Positions 55,001 through 64,000 of a stretch of DNA of 64,000 bases are shown piece after piece. Position 1 is the first letter of the stretch, and each line of letters starts with the position of its first letter. The position numbers were made by a program, and so were the translations under genes. Below the pieces are notes generated by a model. The model was not told the DNA's origin. It did no database searches and worked only from the letters and a program-made list of their open reading frames with translations. This DNA is from Streptomyces sp. NBC_01306 (GTDB lineage Bacteria; Actinomycetota; Actinomycetes; Streptomycetales; Streptomycetaceae): contig NZ_JAPEPC010000001.1 of NCBI RefSeq assembly GCF_026340465.1, positions 1,298,501-1,362,500 of the forward strand, written 5' to 3'.

Positions 55001-57548
55001 CGCGCACCCGTGCCTGGCCGCCGAGGATACCCTCGGTACCCACCTCACGTGCCACCCGCGTCACCTGCTCGGCGAACGACGACAGCTGGTCGACCATCGT
55101 GTTGACGGTCGTGACCAGTTCGAGGATCTCACCCTTGGCGTCGACAGTGATCTTCTTCGACAGATCGCCCTTGGCGACCGCCGTGGTCACCTCGGCGATG
55201 TTCCGCACCTGCGAGGTCAGGTTGTTCGCCATGAAGTTGACGGACTGGGTGAGGTCCTTCCAGGTACCGGAGACGCCCTGGACCTCCGCCTGGCCACCCA
55301 GGATCCCCTCGGTGCCCACCTCGCGCGCGACCCGCGTCACCTGCTCCGCGAACGACGACAGCTGGTCGACCATCGTGTTCAGGGTGTTCTTGAGCTCCAG
55401 GATCTCGCCGCGCGCGTCCACGTCGATCTTCTGCGACAGGTCACCCCGGGCCACCGCGGTCGCGACCTGCGCGATGTTGCGGACCTGAGCGGTGAGGTTG
55501 CCCGCCATCCCGTTCACCGAGTCGGTCAGATCGCGCCACACCCCGGCCACACCGGGCACCTGCGCCTGACCGCCGAGCCGGCCGTCCGTACCGACCTCGC
55601 GGGCGACCCTGGTCACCTGCTCGGCGAAGGCGGACAGCTGATCGACCATCGTGTTGATGGTGTTCTTCAGTTCGAGGATCTCGCCACGGGCGTCCACGTC
55701 GATCTTCTGCGACAGATCACCCCGGGCCACCGCGGTGGTCACCTGCGCGATCTGGCGGACCTGCGACGTGAGGTTCCCCGCCATGAAGTTGACGGAGTCG
55801 GTGAGTTCCTTCCACGTACCGCTGACGCCGTCCACCCGGGCCTGCCCGCCGAGCCGGCCCTCCGTGCCCACGTCGCGCGCCATCCGCGTCACCTGATCGG
55901 CGAACGAGGAGAGCTGCGCCACCATCGTGTTGACGGTGTTCTTCAGCTCCAGCATCTCCCCGGCCACGTCCACCGTGACCTTCTGCGACAGATCACCATT
56001 CGCGACCGCGGTCGTGACCTGCGCGATGTCCCGCACCTGGCCGGTGAGGTTACGGAAGGCCGTGTTCACCGAGTCGGTGAGGTCCTTCCAGGTACCCGCC
56101 GCGCCCGGCACCTCGGCCTGCCCGCCGAGGCGCCCCTCGACCCCGACCTCACGGGCCACCCGCGTCACTTCGGAACCGAAGGACTGCAGCTGGTCCACCA
56201 TCGTGTTGACGGTGTTCTTCAGCTCCAGCATCTCCCCGGCCACGTTCACCGTGACCTTCTGCGTCATGTCGCCGTTGGCGACCGCCGTGGTCACCTGGGC
56301 GATGTCCCGCACCTGCGTCGTGAGGTTGCGGAAGACGGTGTTGACGGAGTCGGTGAGATCCTTCCAGGTACCCGCGGCGCCCGGCACCTGCGCCTGGCCA
56401 CCGAGAAGTCCCTCGGCGCCGACCTCGCTGGCCACCCGGGTCACTTCGTCCGCGAAGGTACGCAGCGTCTCGGTCATCTGGTTGATGGTCTCGGCGAGCT
56501 GGGCGACCTCGCCGCGCGCGCTCACCGTGACCTTCTGTGAGAGATCGCCGTTGGCGACCGCGGTGGTGACCTCCGCGATACCGCGCACCTGCGACGTCAG
56601 GTTCCCGGCCATCGTGTTCACCGAGTCGGTGAGGTCCTTCCACACGCCGGCCACACCGGGCACAGCCGCCTGACCGCCGAGCTCGCCCTCCGTACCCACC
56701 TCACGCGCGACCCGTGTCACCTCGGACGAGAACGAGGACAGCTGATCGACCATCGTGTTGACGGTGTTCTTCAGCTGGAGCATCTCTCCGGCCACATGGA
56801 CAGTGACCTTGCGTGACAAATCACCGCGGGCCACAGCGGTCGTGACGAGAGCAATGTCACGCACCTGCGCGGTCAGCCGGTACGCCATGGTGTTCACCGA
56901 ATCCGTGAGGCCCTTCCACGAACCGGACATACCGCGCACCTGGGCCTGACCGCCGAGCTTGCCCTCGGTACCGACCTCCAGCGCGACGCGCGTCACCTCG
57001 TCGGTGAACGCCGACAGCTGGTCGACCAGGTTGTTGACGGTACGGGCGACCTTCAGGAACTCACCGCGCAGCGGCCGCTCCACGCCGTCCATGGCCTGCG
57101 AGCGCAGGTCCATCCGCTGTTCGAGGTCGCCCTCGGCCACCGCCGACAGCACCCTGCCGACCTCGGAGACCGGCCGTGCGAGATCGTCCACCAGCTCGTT
57201 CGACGCATCGATCGCGACGGCCCAGGAGCCCTCCAGGGCCCCCGTCTCCAGCCTTTCGGTGAGCTTCCCCTCGCGGCCCACCATCCTGCGCACCCGGGCG
57301 ATCTCACCCGTCAGGTGGAGATTGCGGTCGGCGACCTCGTTGAAGACAGCCGCGATCTCGGCCATCGTGCCGTCGCCGGACACCGTCAGACGCCGCCGGA
57401 AGTTCCCGTCGCGCATCGCGGCCAGAGCGGTCAGCAGTCTGTCCAGGGCGGCGGTATCCACTTCAGTTGTCCCGTGGTGTCGCTTTTTTGGCGACTGTCC
57501 GCTTTTTGCGCGCGTGTTCTTGTCACGCGCCGCCGTGCCAGACTCCAC
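52062..57548 (-). CDS. osaA: OsaA-like hybrid histidine kinase with a long HAMP array
   Basis: 1828-aa soluble hybrid kinase without membrane helices. Order: about eleven HAMP-like units (residues about 60-1110), a GAF-like domain (about 1150-1300), a coiled coil, HisKA with His1367 in [14 protein letters not shown], HATPase ([18 protein letters not shown]), a variable linker, and a C-terminal receiver with Asp1758 in [12 protein letters not shown]. The start is GTG 57548 with GGGAGGG upstream. S. coelicolor OsaA is implicated in osmoadaptation together with OsaB; the receiver here may relay to OsaB (inference). Confidence 0.93.
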   Translation of the reverse strand: MESGTAARDKNTRAKSGQSPKKRHHGTTEVDTAALDRLLTALAAMRDGNFRRRLTVSGDGTMAEIAAVFNEVADRNLHLTGEIARVRRMVGREGKLTERLETGALEGSWAVAIDASNELVDDLARPVSEVGRVLSAVAEGDLEQRMDLRSQAMDGVERPLRGEFLKVARTVNNLVDQLSAFTDEVTRVALEVGTEGKLGGQAQVRGMSGSWKGLTDSVNTMAYRLTAQVRDIALVTTAVARGDLSRKVTVHVAGEMLQLKNTVNTMVDQLSSFSSEVTRVAREVGTEGELGGQAAVPGVAGVWKDLTDSVNTMAGNLTSQVRGIAEVTTAVANGDLSQKVTVSARGEVAQLAETINQMTETLRTFADEVTRVASEVGAEGLLGGQAQVPGAAGTWKDLTDSVNTVFRNLTTQVRDIAQVTTAVANGDMTQKVTVNVAGEMLELKNTVNTMVDQLQSFGSEVTRVAREVGVEGRLGGQAEVPGAAGTWKDLTDSVNTAFRNLTGQVRDIAQVTTAVANGDLSQKVTVDVAGEMLELKNTVNTMVAQLSSFADQVTRMARDVGTEGRLGGQARVDGVSGTWKELTDSVNFMAGNLTSQVRQIAQVTTAVARGDLSQKIDVDARGEILELKNTINTMVDQLSAFAEQVTRVAREVGTDGRLGGQAQVPGVAGVWRDLTDSVNGMAGNLTAQVRNIAQVATAVARGDLSQKIDVDARGEILELKNTLNTMVDQLSSFAEQVTRVAREVGTEGILGGQAEVQGVSGTWKDLTQSVNFMANNLTSQVRNIAEVTTAVAKGDLSKKITVDAKGEILELVTTVNTMVDQLSSFAEQVTRVAREVGTEGILGGQARVRGVTGIWEDLSDNVNLMANNLTSQVRNISQVATAVANGDLTKKVTVEARGEVAQLADTVNTMVTTLSSFADEVTRVAREVGTDGSLGGQARVPGVAGTWKDLTESVNSMASNLTGQVRQIATVTTAIAKGDLTKKIDIDAQGEILELKTTINTMVDQLSSFAEQVTRVAREVGTEGQLGGQARVRDVDGTWRDLTESVNEMAGNLTRQVRAIAAVATAVTRGDLNLKIDVDAAGEIQALQDNINTMIANLRDTTVANKEQDWLKGNLARISGLMQGRRELVDVASLIMSELTPVVSAQHGAFFLAVPTGSAAESGADAENAYELRMHGSYGYSAGSMPTTFRPGETLIGTAAEEKRTILVENVPPGYLKISSGLGEAPPAHVIVLPVLFDGNVLGVIELASFQPFTHIQKDFLNQIAEMIATSVNTISVNSKTEVLLKQSQELTEQLRERSAELENRQKALQASNAELEEKAELLAQQNRDIEVKNTEIEEARQVLEERAEQLAVSMRYKSEFLANMSHELRTPLNSLLILAKLLADNAEGNLSPKQVEFAETIHGAGSDLLQLINDILDLSKVEAGKMDVSPTRIALVQLVDYVEATFRPLTAEKGLDFSVRVSPELPATLHTDEQRLLQVLRNLLSNAVKFTDTGAVELVIRPANANVPNAIREQLLEAGSLRDADADLIAFSVTDTGIGIAASKMRVIFEAFKQADGTTSRKYGGTGLGLSISREIARLLGGEIHAASEPGRGSTFTLYLPLHASELPPQGYPQLTPGGLERAPGGTDEGVRAEAGQAPGMAPTDGQGGPAELFRRRRRKSLGSSGGRPALPASSGVQAATSEPETWVEETEETAKPRRVFQFNSEKVLIVDDDIRNVFALTSVLEQHGLSVLYAENGREGIEVLEQHDDVTLVLMDIMMPEMDGYATTTAIRRMPQFAGLPIIALTAKAMKGDREKAIESGASDYVTKPVDPDHLLTVMEQWMRGE
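54290..57370. repeat. 276-bp tandem repeat array encoding HAMP units
   Basis: Ten clear copies of a 92-codon unit plus one degenerate first copy. Each holds LGGQA, a W-x-DLT-x-SVN segment, QVR-I and VTTAVA-x-GDL. DNA identity between units is visibly high, so gene conversion or copy-number change is plausible. Confidence 0.9.
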
Positions 57549-57816
57549 CGTGTCCCTCCCGCAGGGGTTGGCCGTACTGCCCGGGCTGTAATCGAGAAGC
57601 TAGCCCAGTGTTTCACCATGGCAGGACCAGGCCATAACAGTTCGGCAGCTTTGCATACCGTCCCCGCAGACTCGGTGCGGAAACCCAGTAACCGGCATCC
57701 AAACGGACAGCGAAGGTAAGTAACCTGGCATCCGGCTGTCCAACCGTCCCGGTCCGCCCGGCGGGGGCGGAGGCACCAGCACTACCAACCGGGCAGCGAG
57801 GGGCGGGCCGACAGAC

Positions 57817-60474
57817 ATGGCAGAGCCGGGCGTCGAGACGCGTACGAGGAGTTCTGTGATCACCGCGCGGGCGGCTGCCAGTTTCGAACCGGTCGGACGG
57901 TCGGTAGCGACCGCCCGTACTTTTGTACGTGACACCCTCCAGGGGTGGGGATATTCCGACGTCGTCGACGACGCGGTCGTCCTCACCAGCGAACTGGTCA
58001 CCAACGCGGTGGTCCACGCGGGCACCACCGCCGACGTGCTGTGCCTGCGGACCGCGGACGGGATCCGCGTGGAGGTCGCCGACCACTATCCGGAGCGTGA
58101 GGTCCCGCTCCAGGGCAGCGGCCAGTCCTTCGGGAGCCCGGACCGGGAGGGCGGCCGCGGACTGCTGCTCTGCGCGGCGCTCGCCTCCCGCTGGGGCGTC
58201 GACTACACGCCCACCCAGAAGCAGGTGTGGTTCCAACTCGACCTGCCGCAGCGCCCGGTGGGCGCCCGCTCGGCGGGCCCCCTGCTCCCTGTGGATCTTC
58301 TCCCCGTGGCCGACGGACGGGTCCGGGTGGCCGTGATCCAGATCGACCGGACCGGCGCCGTCTCCTCCTGGAACGAGGACGCGACGGAGCTCTTCGGCCA
58401 CCCCGCCGAGCAGGTCGTCGGCAAGCAGCTCACCGATTTCGCCGCCTGGCCGCACACCCCGGGCACCAACACCGGTATCGCCGACGCCCTCCAGCTGTCC
58501 CGCTGGGAGGGCAGCTACGGCATCCGCGCCGCCGACGGCAAGGTCGTCCCCGTCTATGCCGCGCATCTGCGGGTGCGGGACGCACAGGGCGAACCGAGCA
58601 CCGTCTGCCTCCTGGTCAACGACTACGAGCGCGCGGTCCTCCAGACGCCGGCCCGCACCCCGCAGAACGACTCGAACTCCTTCTCCGACCACCGCACCAC
58701 CGATCCGTTCGAAGTCTTCATCGGCTCCCCCGCCCCCGACGACCTCGACGGCCTCCTCCAGCGCACCGTCGAGCGCGCCCGGGACATGCTCGACGCCGAC
58801 GCCGCGTTCCTGCTGCTCGCGACGGACGACGAGACGGAGCTCGAAGTACGGGCCACGACGGGGCTGCCATCCGCCCGCCAGCGCTTCGCCCGGGTCCCCG
58901 TCGAAGCGGGCACCGGACGGTACGGATCGGCGCGGATGCCGGCCGTCCATGAGGACCTGGCGGCGGTACCCGGCGCCGTACCGCTGCTGAACGGCACGGG
59001 CATGCGCTCGGTCGTCACCGTCCCGCTCAAGGTCGAGGGCCGCCTCACCGGCTCCCTCGGCGTCTCGACGGAGGCTCCGGGCCGGTACTCCAACGAGCAG
59101 GCGCTGCGCCTCCAGTTCGCCGCCGACCGCATCGCACTCGCCGTCGAGTCGGCCCGGCTCGGCGAGCTGGAGAAGCTGCGCCGCGGCTCGCTCTCGTTCC
59201 TCGTCGAAGCGTCCGACCTGCTGGCGGGCACCCTGGACCGCGACCAGACCCTGGCACTGATGGCACAGATGACCGTGCCGACGCTGGCTGCCTGGTGCGC
59301 CGTCTACACGATCGCCGACCAGTCGTCGGAGCCGTACCTCTCCTACGTCCTGCACGAGGACGAGGAGCGCATCGACGGCCTCAAGGCCCTGCTCTCCCGG
59401 ATCAGCCCGCCCGAGCCGGTCCCGACCCCGGGCGCCCGCAGCTGGGCCGCCCCGGGTGAGGCGGCGCACCAGGCGGCACTGACGTCGTCCATGCGCAGCC
59501 TCGGCCTCGGGTCGAGCCCGGCGCTCGGTTCGGGCATCGGCACCACGCTCGCCACAGCTGCCGCGGTCGGCGGCGAGACGGTCGTCCTGCCGCTGGTCGC
59601 CCGGAACCGCGTCATCGGCATGCTCACGCTCGGCAAACCGTCCGACGACCACTTCCGCCAGGAGATCCTGGAGCTCGCCGAAGACCTCTCGCGCCGGGCG
59701 GCGCTCGCGCTCGACAACGCCCGCCTGTACTCGGAGCGCACCGCCATCAGCCAGGCCCTGCAACGCAGTCTGCTCCCGCCGGGCCTGCCGGACGTGCCCA
59801 ATGTCGAGGTGGAGGTCATCTACCGGGCGGCGGGCGAGGGCAACGAGGTCGGCGGCGACTTCTACGACCTCTTCCCCATCCGGGACGGTGCCTACGGCTT
59901 CGCCATCGGCGACGTCTGCGGTACGGGCCCCGAGGCGGCCGCCGTCACCGGCCTGGCCCGCCACGCGCTGCGGCTGCTCGCCAGGGAGGGCTTCGGCGGC
60001 CCCGCCGTCCTGGAGCGCCTCAACGCCGCGATCCTCGACGAGGGCGCCCGCAGCCGCTTCCTCACGCTCCTGTACGGCGAGCTGTGGCCCCAGGAGGACG
60101 GCAGCGCCCTCCTCAAGGTCGTCTGCGCCGGGCATCCGCTCCCCCTGCGGCTGCGGCAGGACGGCACGGTGGAGCCCGCGGCGGAACCGCAGCCGCTGCT
60201 CGGCGTGATGGAGGACCTCGAACTCTACGAGCAGAGCGTGACCCTCGAACCGGGCGACGTACTGCTCTGCGTCACGGACGGCGTCACGGAGCGCCGCGAG
60301 GGCACCCGGATGCTCGGCGACGACGGCCTGGCCGACGTGCTGAGCACCTGCACCGGTCTGACGGCGGGCGCGGTGGCCGGCCGCATCCTGCGCGCGGTCG
60401 AGCGGTTCGCCGCCGAACCGGCGTCGGACGACATGGCGATCCTGGCCATGCGCGTGCCCGAGCCGCCCAAGTAG
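57817..60474 (+). CDS. osaC: OsaC-like multidomain PP2C phosphatase with an anti-sigma kinase domain
   Basis: 885-aa soluble regulator. Order: RsbW-like HATPase (about 25-140; LTSELVTNAVVHAG and DREGGRGLLL), PAS (about 165-270), GAF (about 300-430), a second GAF-like domain (450-640) and SpoIIE/PP2C phosphatase (655-880; VGGDFYDLF near 678 and ASDDMAILAM). S. coelicolor OsaC, divergent from osaA-osaB in the same place, returns SigB to low activity after osmotic stress (recalled literature). Start ATG 57817; the 268-bp gap to osaA must hold both promoters, but no clear SigB site was found. Confidence 0.92.
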   Translation: MAEPGVETRTRSSVITARAAASFEPVGRSVATARTFVRDTLQGWGYSDVVDDAVVLTSELVTNAVVHAGTTADVLCLRTADGIRVEVADHYPEREVPLQGSGQSFGSPDREGGRGLLLCAALASRWGVDYTPTQKQVWFQLDLPQRPVGARSAGPLLPVDLLPVADGRVRVAVIQIDRTGAVSSWNEDATELFGHPAEQVVGKQLTDFAAWPHTPGTNTGIADALQLSRWEGSYGIRAADGKVVPVYAAHLRVRDAQGEPSTVCLLVNDYERAVLQTPARTPQNDSNSFSDHRTTDPFEVFIGSPAPDDLDGLLQRTVERARDMLDADAAFLLLATDDETELEVRATTGLPSARQRFARVPVEAGTGRYGSARMPAVHEDLAAVPGAVPLLNGTGMRSVVTVPLKVEGRLTGSLGVSTEAPGRYSNEQALRLQFAADRIALAVESARLGELEKLRRGSLSFLVEASDLLAGTLDRDQTLALMAQMTVPTLAAWCAVYTIADQSSEPYLSYVLHEDEERIDGLKALLSRISPPEPVPTPGARSWAAPGEAAHQAALTSSMRSLGLGSSPALGSGIGTTLATAAAVGGETVVLPLVARNRVIGMLTLGKPSDDHFRQEILELAEDLSRRAALALDNARLYSERTAISQALQRSLLPPGLPDVPNVEVEVIYRAAGEGNEVGGDFYDLFPIRDGAYGFAIGDVCGTGPEAAAVTGLARHALRLLAREGFGGPAVLERLNAAILDEGARSRFLTLLYGELWPQEDGSALLKVVCAGHPLPLRLRQDGTVEPAAEPQPLLGVMEDLELYEQSVTLEPGDVLLCVTDGVTERREGTRMLGDDGLADVLSTCTGLTAGAVAGRILRAVERFAAEPASDDMAILAMRVPEPPK

Positions 60475-60496
60475 CGCGGACAGGCAGGCAGATACG

Positions 60497-60530
60497 CGAA
60501 AGGCCCCCGCCAACCGGCGGGGGCCTTTCG
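60497..60530 (+). terminator. hairpin terminator after osaC
   Basis: Exact 15-base arms (60497-60511 and 60516-60530) with a four-base loop, directly after osaC and facing the convergent tRNA gene. Confidence 0.85.
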
Positions 60531-60537
60531 GTGTGAG

Positions 60538-60610
60538 AGCCCCAATACGGAATCGAACCGTAGACCTTCTCCTTACCATGGAGACGCTCTACCGACTGAG
60601 CTATTGGGGC
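60538..60610 (-). tRNA. tRNA-Thr (anticodon GGT)
   Basis: Full cloverleaf on the minus strand. Acceptor arms GCCCCAA and TTGGGGC pair exactly, the anticodon stem is TCTCC/GGAGA with loop ATGGTAA (anticodon GGT at 60577-60575), and the T loop GTTCGATTC is standard. CCA is not encoded. Confidence 0.95.
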
Positions 60611-60705
60611 GCAGCAACGAGATAGATCATACCCGAAACCGACGGTGCTTCCCGCCACCACGCCCTCTCCGCTCCGCCGTCCTGCGCCCGGTCCAAGCCG
60701 CCTGC

Positions 60706-61437
60706 TCAGAAAGCCGGTTGGAGCAGGCCACCGAGCGCGTTGCAGGAGGAGACCATGCGCTGGAGCTCACGCCGGCGCAGCGAACCGTGCACGGGAAGCG
60801 CGAGGGTCTCGTCGGCGGCCCGCTCGGTCTCGGGCAGCCGCACATCACGGCGGAAGGCCGGCATACGGTGGACGGGCGTCGTGACCGGCACCTCGCACCC
60901 CACACCCTTGCGCCGCAAGGCCTGGGCGAACGCGTCACGGTCGGGGCGCCCGTTGCCCGGCACACGCACGACGTAACGCTGGTACGTGTGCGCCGCGTTC
61001 GGCGCCGGTGTCCGCACCCCGGTCAGCCGGTCGCCCAAGTACGCCGCGTAGGAACGGCGCTGCTCGACTTCGTCCGCGGCGACGGTCTCCCCGAAGGCCT
61101 CCCCGGGCCCGACGACCAGGAGCCCGTGAATACGCCCGAGTTCACTGATCCGCGCCAGGTCCGGCGGGTGCCCGAAGGCAGAGACAGCAACCACTGCGGT
61201 GGTACGTGAGGTGAGTACGGCTGCGACCGCGTCCGGGTCGAGGCAGTAGCTCTCGGGATCTATGTCGGCGAAGACGGGCCTGGCCCCGGCCATCACCACG
61301 GCCGCGGCCGCTTCGGCATCACCGAACGCCGGCACGACGACCTCGTCGCCGACCCGGACGCCTGCGGACTTCAGGAACCTCGCGGTACTCATGACTGCAT
61401 GCTGCTGGCCGCACGTGAACACCAAGTAACAGGGCAT
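60706..61437 (-). CDS. DegT/DnrJ/EryC1-like protein lacking the PLP-lysine region
   Basis: 243-aa protein resembling sugar aminotransferases of the DegT family at both ends: GVRVGDEVVVPAF, AGARPVFADIDPESYCLDPDAV, VAVSAFGHPPDL, then a C-terminal part (YQRYVVRVPGN, RRKGVGCEVPVTTPVHRMPAFR). The middle, including the PLP-binding lysine segment, is missing, and the N-terminus is about 50 residues short. There is no frameshift in what remains. So it is probably a non-catalytic or repurposed homologue. Start uncertain: ATG 61437 lies directly after the 5S terminator; ATG 61392 is an alternative. Confidence 0.75.
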   Translation of the reverse strand: MPCYLVFTCGQQHAVMSTARFLKSAGVRVGDEVVVPAFGDAEAAAAVVMAGARPVFADIDPESYCLDPDAVAAVLTSRTTAVVAVSAFGHPPDLARISELGRIHGLLVVGPGEAFGETVAADEVEQRRSYAAYLGDRLTGVRTPAPNAAHTYQRYVVRVPGNGRPDRDAFAQALRRKGVGCEVPVTTPVHRMPAFRRDVRLPETERAADETLALPVHGSLRRRELQRMVSSCNALGGLLQPAF

Positions 61438-61480
61438 AAAAAAACGTCGGCCCCTGAACCGAAGTTCAGGGGCCGACGTT
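61438..61480 (-). terminator. rRNA operon terminator
   Basis: A 17-bp perfect stem (61443-61459 with 61464-61480), TTCG tetraloop on the RNA strand, and a seven-base U tract. It ends the rRNA operon eight bases after 5S. Confidence 0.95.
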
Positions 61481-61488
61481 GAAAGATT

Positions 61489-61607
61489 GTTCGGCGGCGT
61501 CCTACTCTCCCACAGGGTCCCCCCTGCAGTACCATCGGCGCTGAAAGGCTTAGCTTCCGGGTTCGGAATGTAACCGGGCGTTTCCCTAACGCAATGACCA
61601 CCGAAAC
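61489..61607 (-). rRNA. rrf: 5S rRNA
   Basis: About 119 bases on the minus strand, starting GTTTCGGTGGTC and ending GACGCCGCCGAAC, with the conserved CCGAACCCGGAAG loop. Ends are set by pairing of the terminal helix. Confidence 0.95.
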
Positions 61608-61699
61608 ACTATGAAATTAACCAACACCGGCCGTATCTAATGAGACACAGCTCACGGTCGTTCGTTATTTCAGAACTAACACAGTGGACGCGAGCAACT

Positions 61700-64000
<2,301 letters not shown>

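Noticed and set aside
53448..56540. 1030-codon frame opposite osaA
   Set aside because: Mirror of the repeated HAMP DNA; low-complexity His/Arg/Leu product.
54290..57370. Regular 276-bp repeats as a possible CRISPR or satellite
   Set aside because: The period is 92 codons and every unit is in-frame HAMP sequence.

Overview
The window is a very high-GC actinobacterial chromosome segment, almost certainly Streptomyces. Codons are GC-biased at third positions, GTG starts are frequent, and the gene order matches, as I remember it, the Streptomyces coelicolor core from about SCO5746 to SCO5801 (osa locus, ftsK, pgsA, recA, gluABCD, miaB, miaA, dapF, rshA, hflX), running here in the opposite direction. 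I saw no transposase, integrase, phage gene or CRISPR array. The right end is the 5S gene and about 2.3 kb of the 3' part of a 23S rRNA gene, both on the minus strand.

Layout. 1-2.8 kb: left-cut NIS siderophore operon (diaminobutyrate aminotransferase, IucA/IucC synthetase), minus strand. 3.1-5.6 kb: tandem duplicated secreted lipoprotein serine proteases, closed by a 54-bp perfect palindrome. 5.7-13.7 kb: minus-strand run hflX, M1 peptidase, rshA, dapF, a small membrane protein, miaA. 13.8-14.4 kb: two small plus-strand proteins, the second an MT0933-type antitoxin. 14.6-17.7 kb: LigB-like protein, miaB, CBS-BON protein. 18-21.1 kb: a TAXI solute-binding protein carrying the only in-frame TTA codon I found, facing a two-component pair. 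21.4-24.9 kb: gluABCD glutamate uptake operon. 25.3-28.5 kb: FAD monooxygenase with an odd Gly-rich insert, then a sulfur unit made of a 28-aa Cys-ending leader peptide, cysteine dioxygenase and rhodanese. 28.6-32.2 kb: recX, recA (with a LexA box in its promoter), AI-2E-type exporter, DUF3046. 32.3-35.4 kb: prenyltransferase-like repeat protein, azlCD and an AraC regulator. 35.4-43 kb: lhr helicase and nei glycosylase, split by an oppositely oriented LLM oxidoreductase under paired operators, then an SDR and a small membrane protein. 43.4-51 kb: dps, clgR, cinA, pgsA, rimO, a RodZ-like protein, ftsK. 51.1-60.5 kb: osaB, osaA (11-unit HAMP array) and osaC. 60.5-64 kb: tRNA-Thr, a truncated DegT-like protein, 5S and 23S rRNA.

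Working together. Several modules concern stress and cell-state control: ppGpp turnover (rshA), osmotic and SigB signalling (osaABC), proteolysis control (clgR), DNA protection and repair (dps, recA/recX, lhr/nei) and tRNA or ribosome modification (miaA, miaB, rimO, hflX). The most unusual candidates are the leaderless Cys-rich leader peptide ahead of cysteine dioxygenase-rhodanese, the DegT-like protein without a PLP-lysine region, the TTA-containing TAXI protein without TRAP membrane partners, and the lhr-nei interruption. Many intergenic gaps also carry short degenerate tandem repeats that are probably species-specific.
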